Part shown: positions 1-7,861 of the stretch, piece after piece
Position numbering within the stretch: position 1 is the first letter of the stretch
Layout: the number at the start of each line of letters is the position of its first letter
Source: an uncultured Gammaproteobacteria bacterium
Lineage (GTDB): Bacteria; Pseudomonadota; Gammaproteobacteria; UBA6429; Thiohalophilaceae
Reading direction: 5' to 3'
NCBI GenBank assembly: GCA_913064945.1
Contig: CAJYAN010000005.1
Coordinates: forward strand, 186,001 to 250,000
Length of the DNA stretch: 64,000 bases
Position numbers and translations under genes: made by a program
Notes under the pieces: generated by a model
What the model saw: only the letters and a program-made list of their open reading frames with translations
Told to the model about the DNA's origin: nothing
The model's database searches: none

Positions 1-138
1 GGCACCTTCTGCCAGGGTACGGAAGCCATCGCTGGCGATTGCAGAGAAGTGTACGAATACGTCTGCACTGCCGTCTGCTGGAGAAATAAAGCCAAAACCT
101 TTTGATTCGTTAAACCATTTTACTGTGCCAGTAGCCAT
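1..138 (-). CDS. cold-shock protein (CspA family), partial
   Basis: Minus-strand reading frame starting at ATG 136-138 and running off the left edge after 46 codons. The visible product begins [20 protein letters not shown] and continues into DVFVHFSAI. This contains the RNP1-like KGFGFI and RNP2-like VFVHF motifs of the single-stranded nucleic-acid-binding cold-shock fold. The family is about 67-70 residues long, so roughly the last third is missing. A Shine-Dalgarno sequence (GAGGT) lies 9 bases before the ATG. Members act as RNA chaperones. This copy is followed upstream by a long leader and the RNA helicase gene dbpA, both RNA-remodelling functions. Whether it is the cold-induced paralogue cannot be told from this fragment. 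Confidence 0.93.
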   Translation of the reverse strand, partial: MATGTVKWFNESKGFGFISPADGSADVFVHFSAIASDGFRTLAEGA

Positions 139-298
139 GTAAATTACCTCTAATTATTCATATTTAAAAGACCATGTTGAAATGCAAAACATGAAGGGCA
201 ACTTACAGGAGAAAACATGATGGTACTTCTGACAAGTGCTGATGGTATTGCAAATAACATTCAGAATAATTATACGCACATCCCGTCGCGCTTGTCGC
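139..298 (-). promoter_or_regulatory. putative promoter and long leader of the cold-shock gene
   Basis: On the minus strand there is a perfect -10 hexamer TATAAT at 274-269. A weak -35 (GCGACA at 298-293) lies 18 bases upstream. Transcription from it would begin near 262 and give a 5' leader of about 120 nt before the ATG. Long structured leaders are typical of cspA-type cold-responsive mRNAs. The leader role is inferred from length only; I did not fold it. Confidence 0.45.
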
Positions 299-359
299 TA
301 CCTGAGGCAAAACTTTTTTATTGCTGGTGCCTGCGGCTTAAGCACAGAACAGGCCAATT

Positions 360-1742
360 TTAGTTGATTTTGCGGGCACGGAATTTTCGTCCCTTGATCT
401 TGCCTTCGCTGAGATGCTCCAGCGCGGCGCGGGCGACCGAGCGATCCACGGCGACATAGGTGATCGTATCAAAGATATTGATCTTGCCGATTTGCTTGCC
501 CGGGATGCCGGCATCCTTGGTAAGGGCGCCGAGAATATCACCGGGGCGCAGCTTGTCCTTGCGTCCGGCCGATATAGCCAACGTGACCATGGACGGTTTG
601 AGGCTGGCGATCTTCTTTTCGACCAGCGTCGAGACGGGTTGAATTGTTACCGGCTGGCTCTGATAGTCTTCAATGGCCGTGACCTTGCGGACCTCGGCGG
701 GCATATACAAGCTGACTGCCAGACCCTGTTGTCCGGCGCGGCCAGTACGTCCGACACGATGGACATGGATGTCCGGGTCGTGGGCCAGTTCGTAATTAAT
801 GACCATGTCGAGGTCCTTGATATCCAGGCCACGGGCGGCGACATCGGTGGCGATGAGTATGGCGGTGCTCTTGTTGGTGAATTGTACCAGTACCCGATCA
901 CGATCCTTCTGCTCCAGGTCGCCGTGCAGGGCGCGGGCGTAATAGCCCTGCTCACGCAGGTCAGCGGCCAGTTCGTCGCACTGATTCTTCATGTTGCAAA
1001 AGATTAGGCAGGATTCGGGCCGGTAATGATTCAGCACCGCCTTCAGGGTCTTGCTGCGTTCCCCCTTATCGAATTCGTAAAAGACCTGCTTGATGTCGGT
1101 ATGGGGTTCATCCTCTGAGACGCTCACCTCAGTCGGCTGACGCTGGAATTCGGTGCTCATTTGTTGAATGGTATCGGGATAGGTGGCGGAGAATAACAGC
1201 GTCTGTCGCTGCGGTGGGGTCATGGCAATAATGGCCGCCATGTCATCATAAAAGCCCATGTCCAGCATGCGGTCGGCTTCATCCAGTACCAGCATCCTGA
1301 CGGTCGCCAGTTGCAGCGTGCCCTTGTTGAGGTGTTTCAATATACGTCCCGGTGTGCCCACTACGATATGGGCATGATGCTGTAGCGAGGTCACCTGTGG
1401 TCCGTAAGGGGCACCGCCACATAGGGTGACCAGCTTGATGTTCGGCGTGGTGCGTGCCAGGCGGCGTAGTTCCTTGCCCACCTGATCGGCCAGTTCTCTC
1501 GTCGGGCACAGCACCAGCGCCTGTACCCTGTTGTCCTGCAGGTCCAGTCGTGTCAACAGGCCAATGCCAAAGGCAGCGGTCTTGCCACTGCCGGTCCGGG
1601 CCTTGGCGATCAGGTCCTTGCCATCGAGCACGATGGGGAGTGCCTCCGCCTGGATCGGCGTCATTTCGGTATAACCCAGCGACTCGAGATTGGTGAGCAT
1701 TTCAGGGGACAGTTCGAGGGAGGAGAATTGGGAGTTAGTCAC
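360..1742 (-). CDS. dbpA: ATP-dependent RNA helicase DbpA
   Basis: A 460-residue DEAD-box helicase. Motifs in order: Q motif with TPIQ near 28-31, Walker A ARTGSGKT at 48-55, PTRELA at 80-85, TPGR near 130, DEAD at 154-157, SAT at 185-187, and HRVGRTGRAG in the second RecA domain. The C-terminal 70 or so residues (from about GRKDKLRPGDILGALTKDAG) match the DbpA RNA-binding domain. That domain directs the enzyme to hairpin 92 of 23S rRNA during 50S subunit assembly. The length fits the family. The start codon is GTG (1740-1742); the N-terminus beginning MTNSQFSSLELS fits DbpA proteins. It is a single gene downstream of a lipoprotein gene, separated by a hairpin. Confidence 0.95.
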   Translation of the reverse strand: MTNSQFSSLELSPEMLTNLESLGYTEMTPIQAEALPIVLDGKDLIAKARTGSGKTAAFGIGLLTRLDLQDNRVQALVLCPTRELADQVGKELRRLARTTPNIKLVTLCGGAPYGPQVTSLQHHAHIVVGTPGRILKHLNKGTLQLATVRMLVLDEADRMLDMGFYDDMAAIIAMTPPQRQTLLFSATYPDTIQQMSTEFQRQPTEVSVSEDEPHTDIKQVFYEFDKGERSKTLKAVLNHYRPESCLIFCNMKNQCDELAADLREQGYYARALHGDLEQKDRDRVLVQFTNKSTAILIATDVAARGLDIKDLDMVINYELAHDPDIHVHRVGRTGRAGQQGLAVSLYMPAEVRKVTAIEDYQSQPVTIQPVSTLVEKKIASLKPSMVTLAISAGRKDKLRPGDILGALTKDAGIPGKQIGKINIFDTITYVAVDRSVARAALEHLSEGKIKGRKFRARKIN

Positions 1743-1812
1743 AGGCCGTCTTTATGTTACGCGATGAGGGTCGGTGCATGTTAGCAGATTCACTCTGCAA
1801 AGAGGTGATAAT

Positions 1813-1841
1813 ACAAAGGCCGGCATGGTGCCGACCTTTGT
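1813..1841 (-). terminator. hairpin between the lipoprotein gene and dbpA
   Basis: An inverted repeat with arms ACAAAGG (1813-1819) and CCTTTGT (1835-1841), extended inward by CGGC/GCCG. It lies 26 bases after the lipoprotein stop codon on the minus strand and is followed by a T-rich stretch (TTTGTATTATC). Probably a rho-independent terminator, though the T tract is interrupted. Confidence 0.45.
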
Positions 1842-1866
1842 GAACACTAAATCGTGTCATATTGTT

Positions 1867-2475
1867 TTAGTAGCGTACACCATCCTGCGGGTTCAGGTGA
1901 CGCTCGGCCAGCTCCTGTGCATTTTTTTGCCGAAAGCGTGCCCAGTAGGTCTTATAAATTTCCTGGTATTCGGCTTTTTTGCCAGCAAACCATGCGGCTG
2001 CTTCGGGTTTTTGTGAAATTAGCGTCGTACCATCACGCCAGTCCTTGAAATCGGCGCTGCTGGTGTTGTATTCGCTGCTACCATCAGCGCGGACCGGAGT
2101 GGGGGCGAAGCCACCGGTGCCCCAGTTGGGACGAACGATGACATAGTAAATCTTGCCCGCCTGAACATCGGCTGTCATAAAATCGGCCGCGGTGCCATAG
2201 GCCATGAATGTTTTCTTCCCCGGTGTCGTTTCAAAGGCGATCTTGTTGCCGTTGGGTAAGACACCGACGAGCGAAAGGTTACCGTTTTTAACTTCGAGAA
2301 TTTCTGACGAAATTGCACTGGCGACAAATGAGTCACGCATAAAGACGATCTTGGCCTTGCCTTTGCTCGGTGGTGTAATTTGCTGTGATGAAGATGGCTT
2401 CATCATGTTGCTGGCGCAGGCTACCAGCGAGACGGCGACCGCGAACAGACTGATATACTTAAATAGATGTTTCAT
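1867..2475 (-). CDS. small outer-membrane-type lipoprotein, DUF2846-like
   Basis: A 202-residue predicted lipoprotein. The start is set at ATG 2473-2475 because the product then opens with a standard lipoprotein signal, MKHLFKYISLFAVAVSLVAC. The lipobox cysteine is residue 20, and AAGGGA sits at a good distance upstream. An upstream in-frame ATG would bury this signal. The mature part has a beta-rich stretch (KIVFMRDS, then KIYYVIVRPNW) resembling DUF2846-type lipoproteins, then a charged C-terminal helix. The residue after the lipid Cys is Ala, which does not signal inner-membrane retention. Function unknown. It is monocistronic, between glcF and dbpA on the same strand. Confidence 0.8.
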   Translation of the reverse strand: MKHLFKYISLFAVAVSLVACASNMMKPSSSQQITPPSKGKAKIVFMRDSFVASAISSEILEVKNGNLSLVGVLPNGNKIAFETTPGKKTFMAYGTAADFMTADVQAGKIYYVIVRPNWGTGGFAPTPVRADGSSEYNTSSADFKDWRDGTTLISQKPEAAAWFAGKKAEYQEIYKTYWARFRQKNAQELAERHLNPQDGVRY

Positions 2476-2698
2476 AAAAGATTCCCTTAATAGGTGGTAT
2501 AAAAAATAGAGCGTGGGGAACAGATACATCGTATGACCCTGTTGCGTATACCCCCCCTTTTTTACAACAGGCAAAAATGAATATCGACCTGTTTGCCAAT
2601 ATCTTTAGTATTATCAAATTCAAAATTGATAAAATTATTATGCCAGACACGGGCGATATATTTTGTTGCAACGTTTTGTGGTGGTGCAGCGGAAATTG

Positions 2699-3904
2699 TT
2701 ATAGCAACAGCTCTATCCAGTGTTTAACCGGGACATCGGCACGGGTGGCAATGTGTAGCTGGCATCCGATATTGGCAGTGGCGATGATGTCCGGTTGTTG
2801 ATGTTGCAGTGCGGCGATTTTATTTGTCAGCAGTTGTTGCGACAGGGCAGGCTGCAGAATGGAATAGGTCCCGGCGGAGCCACAGCATAGATGCGTATTT
2901 TCGACATCGACTAAGGCATAACCAGTTTTACGCAGAATGGTTTCCACGACACCGGTAAGCTGTTGTCCATGTTGTAAGGTACAGGGGCTATGAAAAGCGA
3001 CCTGTCTGTTCGTGTTGCTGGGTGTAAGTTGCGTAATATCTTCATTAATGAGGACTTCACTCAAATCCCGACTGAGCTCGCTAACACGTCTGGCCTTGTC
3101 TGCATACTGGGCATCATGCTTTAACAACTCGGCGTAATCTTTAACCATCACGCCGCAACCGCTGGCCGTGATCACGATGGCCTCGATACCCTGCTCGACA
3201 TAGGGCCACCAGGCATCAATATTATTTCTGATAAAGCGTTTTGCTTCTTCACTCGCCGACAGGTGTTGACTGACAGCGCCACAACAGCCAGCCGCCGGTG
3301 CCGTTAGCAGGTTGATACCGAGGTGATTGAAGACCTGACACGCCGCCGCATTGGTCTGTGGTGTCGTAGCACTTTGTGCACAACCGGCCAGGACCAGCAT
3401 ACTTCGCGTATGGTTTGACGGTTTTGTAGACGTCGCGTGCTGTCGCTCCGGGACCTTGCGCTTAATACCCGCGGGCAGCATCGGTCGTACGGCCTGGCCG
3501 AGGCCTAATAACAGTTCGAAGCGCCCAGGGTAGGGCAGGACCCTGCGCAATAACCAGCGTTGAATTTTCTGGCCGATGGGGCGTGGGATGGTTTGTTCGA
3601 TTAATTCGCGGCCAATATCGACCAGCTGGCCGTAACGCACTCCCGAGGGGCAGGTGGTCTCACAGGAACGGCAGGTGAGGCAGCGATCCAGATGAGTCTG
3701 CGTTTTGCGGGTGACGCGCTCACCTTCGAGCATTTGTTTAATTAGATAGATCCGCCCACGCGGGCCATCGAGCTCATCACCGAGTAATTGATAAGTAGGA
3801 CAGGTCGCGGTACAAAAACCGCAGTGTACACAGCTCCGCAGGATGGCCTCCGCCTCCTGGCCAAGCAGACTATTGCGATACTGTTCTGTCAGATTCGTTT
3901 GCAT
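2699..3904 (-). CDS. glcF: glycolate oxidase iron-sulfur subunit GlcF
   Basis: A 401-residue protein. It carries two ferredoxin-like [4Fe-4S] motifs: CVHCGFCTATCP at about 25-36 (Cys 25, 28, 31, 35) and CLTCRSCETTCPSG at about 74-87. Two CCG domains follow, with GCCGAVSQ and LCCGSAGT. This is the standard GlcF layout and length. It passes electrons from the flavin subunits of glycolate dehydrogenase towards the quinone pool at the inner membrane. It is the last gene of the operon, 19 bases after glcE. Glycolate oxidation gives glyoxylate, which suits salvage of 2-phosphoglycolate in an autotroph or use of glycolate from algae; the substrate is inferred from the complete GlcDEF set. Confidence 0.93.
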   Translation of the reverse strand: MQTNLTEQYRNSLLGQEAEAILRSCVHCGFCTATCPTYQLLGDELDGPRGRIYLIKQMLEGERVTRKTQTHLDRCLTCRSCETTCPSGVRYGQLVDIGRELIEQTIPRPIGQKIQRWLLRRVLPYPGRFELLLGLGQAVRPMLPAGIKRKVPERQHATSTKPSNHTRSMLVLAGCAQSATTPQTNAAACQVFNHLGINLLTAPAAGCCGAVSQHLSASEEAKRFIRNNIDAWWPYVEQGIEAIVITASGCGVMVKDYAELLKHDAQYADKARRVSELSRDLSEVLINEDITQLTPSNTNRQVAFHSPCTLQHGQQLTGVVETILRKTGYALVDVENTHLCCGSAGTYSILQPALSQQLLTNKIAALQHQQPDIIATANIGCQLHIATRADVPVKHWIELLL

Positions 3905-3923
3905 CGTATCAATATATAGAGTG

Positions 3924-5003
3924 TTAGAGTTCCGGGTATACGCGGCCTGGATTTAAGATGCCGTTTGGGTCAAATGCCCGCTTGATGTTTTTATGTAATT
4001 GCATCAAACCGTCCGGCAGGGTTTGAAAAATCTCCTGCGGCTGTTGTTGGGCCTGCACCTGTCCCGGTCGAAACAGGGTGGCGTGGCCACCGGCGGTGAG
4101 TGCCATGTGCTGCATGGCCTGTGTCGGCAGGTCTGTTTTTATCCAGCGCAGCGCACCACCCCATTCGTACAGGACTTTATCGGCGACCTTCAGCGGCGGG
4201 GTCGTGGAGGCAATAGACAGACGCCACAGGGGCTTGTCGCCGGCAAAAAATTCATGGCGTTGTTCCCGGATGGACCGCCAGAACTCACCGGCATTCTCCA
4301 ACGTCTCACCCCCCAGCTTTTGTGTTGCCGCACGGACGGCGGTCGGCGCACCGCTGAGTCGTATCATTAACTGATCGCCATCAAAACAACTGGCGGAGAT
4401 GGGCAGGGGTTGCAATGCCCAGTCGTGTAATTTGTCAAGCGCCGTGGTGGTATCGACCGTCTGAACCAATGTGGTCTCAAACTCGGGTAACGGTAGTACC
4501 TTTAACGAGATCTCCAGCAGGACACCGAGTGTGCCCATGGCACCAGTGACCAGGCGCGAGACATCATAACCGGCGACGTTTTTCATGACCTCGCCACCGA
4601 AGTGCAGGTCTTCGCCCTTGCCGTTAATCAGGCGTGTGCCGAGGACATAATCGCGCGCGGCACCGGCATAGGCGCGACGTGGGCCGGAGAGATTGCAGGC
4701 GATGCTGCCGCCCAGCGTCGCACTGTCGCCAAAGTGGGGTGGTTCAAAGGCCAGCATTTGATTTTGTGCCGCCAGGGCTATTTCAATGTCACTGAGTAAA
4801 GTACCACTACGCGCGGTCAGCACTAATTCGGTGGGCTCATAATTGATGATGCCCTGATGCGGACTGACATCGAGTATGTCAGCGTTGACGGTATGACCTA
4901 AAAACGCCTTGCTGTGGCCGGCACGGATTTGTAGTGGCGACTTGTTTTCGTTTGCCGTCTGCACCTGCACCTGTAATGCCTGTGAGAGATCCTGCTCTTT
5001 CAT
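3924..5003 (-). CDS. glcE: glycolate oxidase FAD-binding subunit GlcE
   Basis: A 359-residue subunit of the FAD-binding-4 (VAO/PCMH) family, matching GlcE in length. The N-terminal half binds FAD, with the conserved stretch GDSATLGGSIACNLSGPRR and the later GEVMKNVAGYDVSRL. The end FDPNGILNPGRVYPEL is shared with related flavoproteins. It works with GlcD and GlcF in membrane-associated glycolate dehydrogenase. The start ATG (5001-5003) lies 2 bases after the glcD stop, so translational coupling is likely. Confidence 0.93.
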   Translation of the reverse strand: MKEQDLSQALQVQVQTANENKSPLQIRAGHSKAFLGHTVNADILDVSPHQGIINYEPTELVLTARSGTLLSDIEIALAAQNQMLAFEPPHFGDSATLGGSIACNLSGPRRAYAGAARDYVLGTRLINGKGEDLHFGGEVMKNVAGYDVSRLVTGAMGTLGVLLEISLKVLPLPEFETTLVQTVDTTTALDKLHDWALQPLPISASCFDGDQLMIRLSGAPTAVRAATQKLGGETLENAGEFWRSIREQRHEFFAGDKPLWRLSIASTTPPLKVADKVLYEWGGALRWIKTDLPTQAMQHMALTAGGHATLFRPGQVQAQQQPQEIFQTLPDGLMQLHKNIKRAFDPNGILNPGRVYPEL

Positions 5004-5005
5004 AC

Positions 5006-6490
5006 TTAAAATCGTTCCAGCTCAGGAAATGGCAGTTCGCCATGGTGAATATGCATGGCACCAAACTCGGCACAGCGATGCAGTGTCGGTACGGCCTTGC
5101 CGGGGTTTAACAGTCCCTTCGGATCAAATGCGGCTTTAATGGCGTGGAACTGTGTCAGCTCGAGAGGTTTAAACTGCACACACATCTGGTTGATCTTTTC
5201 TATACCAACGCCGTGCTCGCCAGTAATAGTGCCACCGACCTCGACACACAGTTCGAGAATTTTGCCGCCAAACGCTTCGGTACGTTCCAGCTCGCCTGGT
5301 TTGTTGGCATCGTACAGAATCAACGGATGCAGATTGCCGTCACCGGCATGAAAGACATTGGCTACCGGCAGGCCATACGCCTTTGAGAGATCGGCCATGG
5401 TCTTTAATACCCGCGGTAGATGTTTGCGCGGGATCGTGCCATCCATGCAGTAATAATCCGGCGAGAGGCGGCCGACGGCGGGGAAGGCGGCCTTGCGCCC
5501 CTTCCAGAATGTCATGCGTTCTGTTTCATCCCTGGCAGTGCGAACCTCGGTGGCGCCACTGTCCTGAAGGATTTTGCGCACGGTAAGAATATGTGCCGAG
5601 ACTTCTTCATTGGTGCCATCCAGCTCGCACAATAAAATTGCCTCGGCATCCACCGGATAACCGGCATGCACAAAGGCCTCCGCGGCCTGGATGGCGAGCT
5701 TATCCATCATCTCCAGTCCGGCCGGAATAATACCGGCGGAAATAATATTACCCACCGCCTCGCCAGCCTTGACCACGTCATCAAACGCCGCCAGTAGCAC
5801 CTGCACGCGCTCCGGTATGGGTAACAGGGTGACCGTGATCTCGACAATGATACCCAGCATGCCCTCGGAACCGGTGAGCAGGGCCAGCAGGTCATAGCCG
5901 GGGGCATCCAGACCCTGCGCGCCGATCTCGATGAGTTCACCGTCGATGGTGATGATTTTTAATTGTTGAATATTGTGTACTGTCAAGCCGTACTTCAGGC
6001 AGTGCACGCCACCGGAGTTTTCCGCGACGTTGCCGCCAATGCTACAGGCAATCTGGGATGACGGGTCCGGCGCATAATATAAACCGAATTTTTTCGCCGC
6101 TTCGGAGATCGCAAGGTTGCGTACACCGGGTTGCACGCGTGCTGTGCGCTGTTGAACATTGATATCGAGGATCTGGTTAAAGCGGGCCAGGCTCAAGAGC
6201 ACGCCCTCACTGTGTGGCAGGGCGCCGCCGGATAAGCCCGTACCGGCACCGCGCGCGACGACAGGGATTTCGTGTTGCTGGCAAAGTTTTACAATGGCCT
6301 GTACCTGTGGAATCGTCTCGGGCAGCACCACGACCAGTGGCAACTGTCGATACGCCGAGAGTCCATCGCACTCATAAGGTTTTAAATCTTCCTGTTCGAA
6401 GAGGATCGCGTCGTCGACCAGGATCGTGCGCAGGGCGTCGATAAGCGTCGATCGCTGAATGGCTGTTTGGTTGTGTTTAGAAGTCTGCAT
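5006..6490 (-). CDS. glcD: glycolate oxidase catalytic FAD subunit GlcD
   Basis: A 494-residue FAD-linked oxidase with an FAD-binding-4 domain (about 45-185) and a FAD-oxidase C domain (about 220-465). Diagnostic stretches are VVARGAGTGLSGGALP, PDPSSQIACSIGGNVAENSG, VFHAGDGNLHP and GTITGEHGVGIEK. The last two hold active-site and flavin contacts in the D-lactate/glycolate dehydrogenase family. The neighbouring glcE and glcF identify it as GlcD rather than a D-lactate dehydrogenase. The C-terminus runs about 20 residues past the usual PGK motif. It starts 33 bases after the sugar-acid kinase gene in the same operon. Confidence 0.94.
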   Translation of the reverse strand: MQTSKHNQTAIQRSTLIDALRTILVDDAILFEQEDLKPYECDGLSAYRQLPLVVVLPETIPQVQAIVKLCQQHEIPVVARGAGTGLSGGALPHSEGVLLSLARFNQILDINVQQRTARVQPGVRNLAISEAAKKFGLYYAPDPSSQIACSIGGNVAENSGGVHCLKYGLTVHNIQQLKIITIDGELIEIGAQGLDAPGYDLLALLTGSEGMLGIIVEITVTLLPIPERVQVLLAAFDDVVKAGEAVGNIISAGIIPAGLEMMDKLAIQAAEAFVHAGYPVDAEAILLCELDGTNEEVSAHILTVRKILQDSGATEVRTARDETERMTFWKGRKAAFPAVGRLSPDYYCMDGTIPRKHLPRVLKTMADLSKAYGLPVANVFHAGDGNLHPLILYDANKPGELERTEAFGGKILELCVEVGGTITGEHGVGIEKINQMCVQFKPLELTQFHAIKAAFDPKGLLNPGKAVPTLHRCAEFGAMHIHHGELPFPELERF

Positions 6491-6523
6491 AATATCGCGT
6501 TGGATTATACAACAGTCGCGCGC

Positions 6524-7852
6524 TTAATTTTGCGGTTTCAGACGACGATAGACATCGGCCAGCGCATGCTCATCGCCGACGTTGCCGGGAAAAATCACCA
6601 CCGGTAAATCGGGGTAACGTGGGTGATCATGCGGGCAGCATACCACGGAGCAACCGGCGTGAATTTGTCCAGCCACGCGTGCCGCGCGTAGTGCCAGCCC
6701 GGTACTCAGGACATCGTTCGAGGTAATACCGCCTTTGCTGATGAGAAAACCAATGGTCGAGGGCAGATGTTTCACCACGTCCATCAAAAAGCTCGATACG
6801 GTCTCGCCGAAGTCCAGCCGGGCCTGCTGATGATCAAACAGTAACTCGGTGCGGCTGGTATAGATCACTGGCGTGATATTATTGACATGACAGAATTCAG
6901 CTTTGGTAATAATCTCCTGCAACAATTGCTCTCGTTGTGAAGCGAGCCTGGCGACGTTGACCTCAATGCCTTCGATGCCATCCTGTTGGAGTAGCTGTTT
7001 GAGTTGCTGGGTGGTCTTTTTGACATGTGAGCCAACAATGACCGCGCCGGGCATGTTGTTGCGCACATAGGCATGCATCTTTTCGGCTGCCACCGGTTGT
7101 GGTGGTAATTGCGCTAGTGCCGTCAGCAGGCTGGCGGCGCTACGAAACAGAAAACGTTTTCCCTGGGCGGCGGCCTGCATTAATTGCGTGCAAAAATGAT
7201 TCAGGTCCTGCTGCGTCTCACTATCGACCACGCAACACTGGTTGTCTTTCAATGCCAGTAAACGCGGCATGACATCGCCGCGGACATCGGCCAACACAAA
7301 GCGTTCGACTTCCGACGCTTTGATCCGGCCATGGGTCTTTTCTTCGACGTAGTCCGGCAGGTAGCTATGCGAGTAGGCAAACACCGAGTCTTTGGCAAAC
7401 TCGGTTTCATGCACCGGCACCGCATCGCCATCGACTATCAGGTAATGGGTACTGTCGCGCGTGATGCGTCCGCCTTCAAAGAAGGCCGGCACCATGAAGT
7501 GTGCATCAAACGGCCCCAATTCTTCGGCGATGACGTCGGTTTCAATCGGGTAATGACCGCGTAAGGTCGAATCCGAACGACTGACCAATAACGGATTAAT
7601 AGCAATGCCCTCTGCGGCCAGTGCGTCTAACGCTGTACGCAGGTTATGGCAGATATTACGCGTGAGCGACGTGGCACTGCTGGCACTCATGCCGCGCGAA
7701 TTACTCAGGACAAAGAATAGTGGCGCGGTATCGCAGAGTCCCTGTTTTAGCGTCTCGACATCCCAACGCGTCAGCAATAGACAGCTATGGACGGTCTGCG
7801 AGCCGGTCGGGTCGTCGTCGATGACGATGATCTTGGTTTGTGTCAGTGCCAT
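6524..7852 (-). CDS. four-carbon acid sugar kinase family protein (DUF1537)
   Basis: A 442-residue protein of the OtnK/DUF1537 kinase family. The N-terminal substrate domain opens with DDPTGSQTV (13-21), the family signature. The C-terminal nucleotide-binding domain has SKGGITSNDVLSTGLALRAA and ends with VVIFPGNVGDEHAL. Characterised relatives phosphorylate four-carbon sugar acids such as threonate, erythronate or 3-oxo-tetronate, on the way to central metabolites. The usual partner dehydrogenase, isomerase or aldolase genes of those pathways are not present. Instead it sits between a phosphoketolase-family gene (9-base gap) and glcD (33-base gap), so its substrate here is open. A link to glycolate or phosphoglycolate metabolism is inference from the operon. 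Confidence 0.87.
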   Translation of the reverse strand: MALTQTKIIVIDDDPTGSQTVHSCLLLTRWDVETLKQGLCDTAPLFFVLSNSRGMSASSATSLTRNICHNLRTALDALAAEGIAINPLLVSRSDSTLRGHYPIETDVIAEELGPFDAHFMVPAFFEGGRITRDSTHYLIVDGDAVPVHETEFAKDSVFAYSHSYLPDYVEEKTHGRIKASEVERFVLADVRGDVMPRLLALKDNQCCVVDSETQQDLNHFCTQLMQAAAQGKRFLFRSAASLLTALAQLPPQPVAAEKMHAYVRNNMPGAVIVGSHVKKTTQQLKQLLQQDGIEGIEVNVARLASQREQLLQEIITKAEFCHVNNITPVIYTSRTELLFDHQQARLDFGETVSSFLMDVVKHLPSTIGFLISKGGITSNDVLSTGLALRAARVAGQIHAGCSVVCCPHDHPRYPDLPVVIFPGNVGDEHALADVYRRLKPQN

Positions 7853-7861
7853 ACGATAGTC

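Noticed and set aside
414-1007. Long plus-strand frame opposite dbpA
   Set aside because: Antisense to a well-supported gene and without family features.
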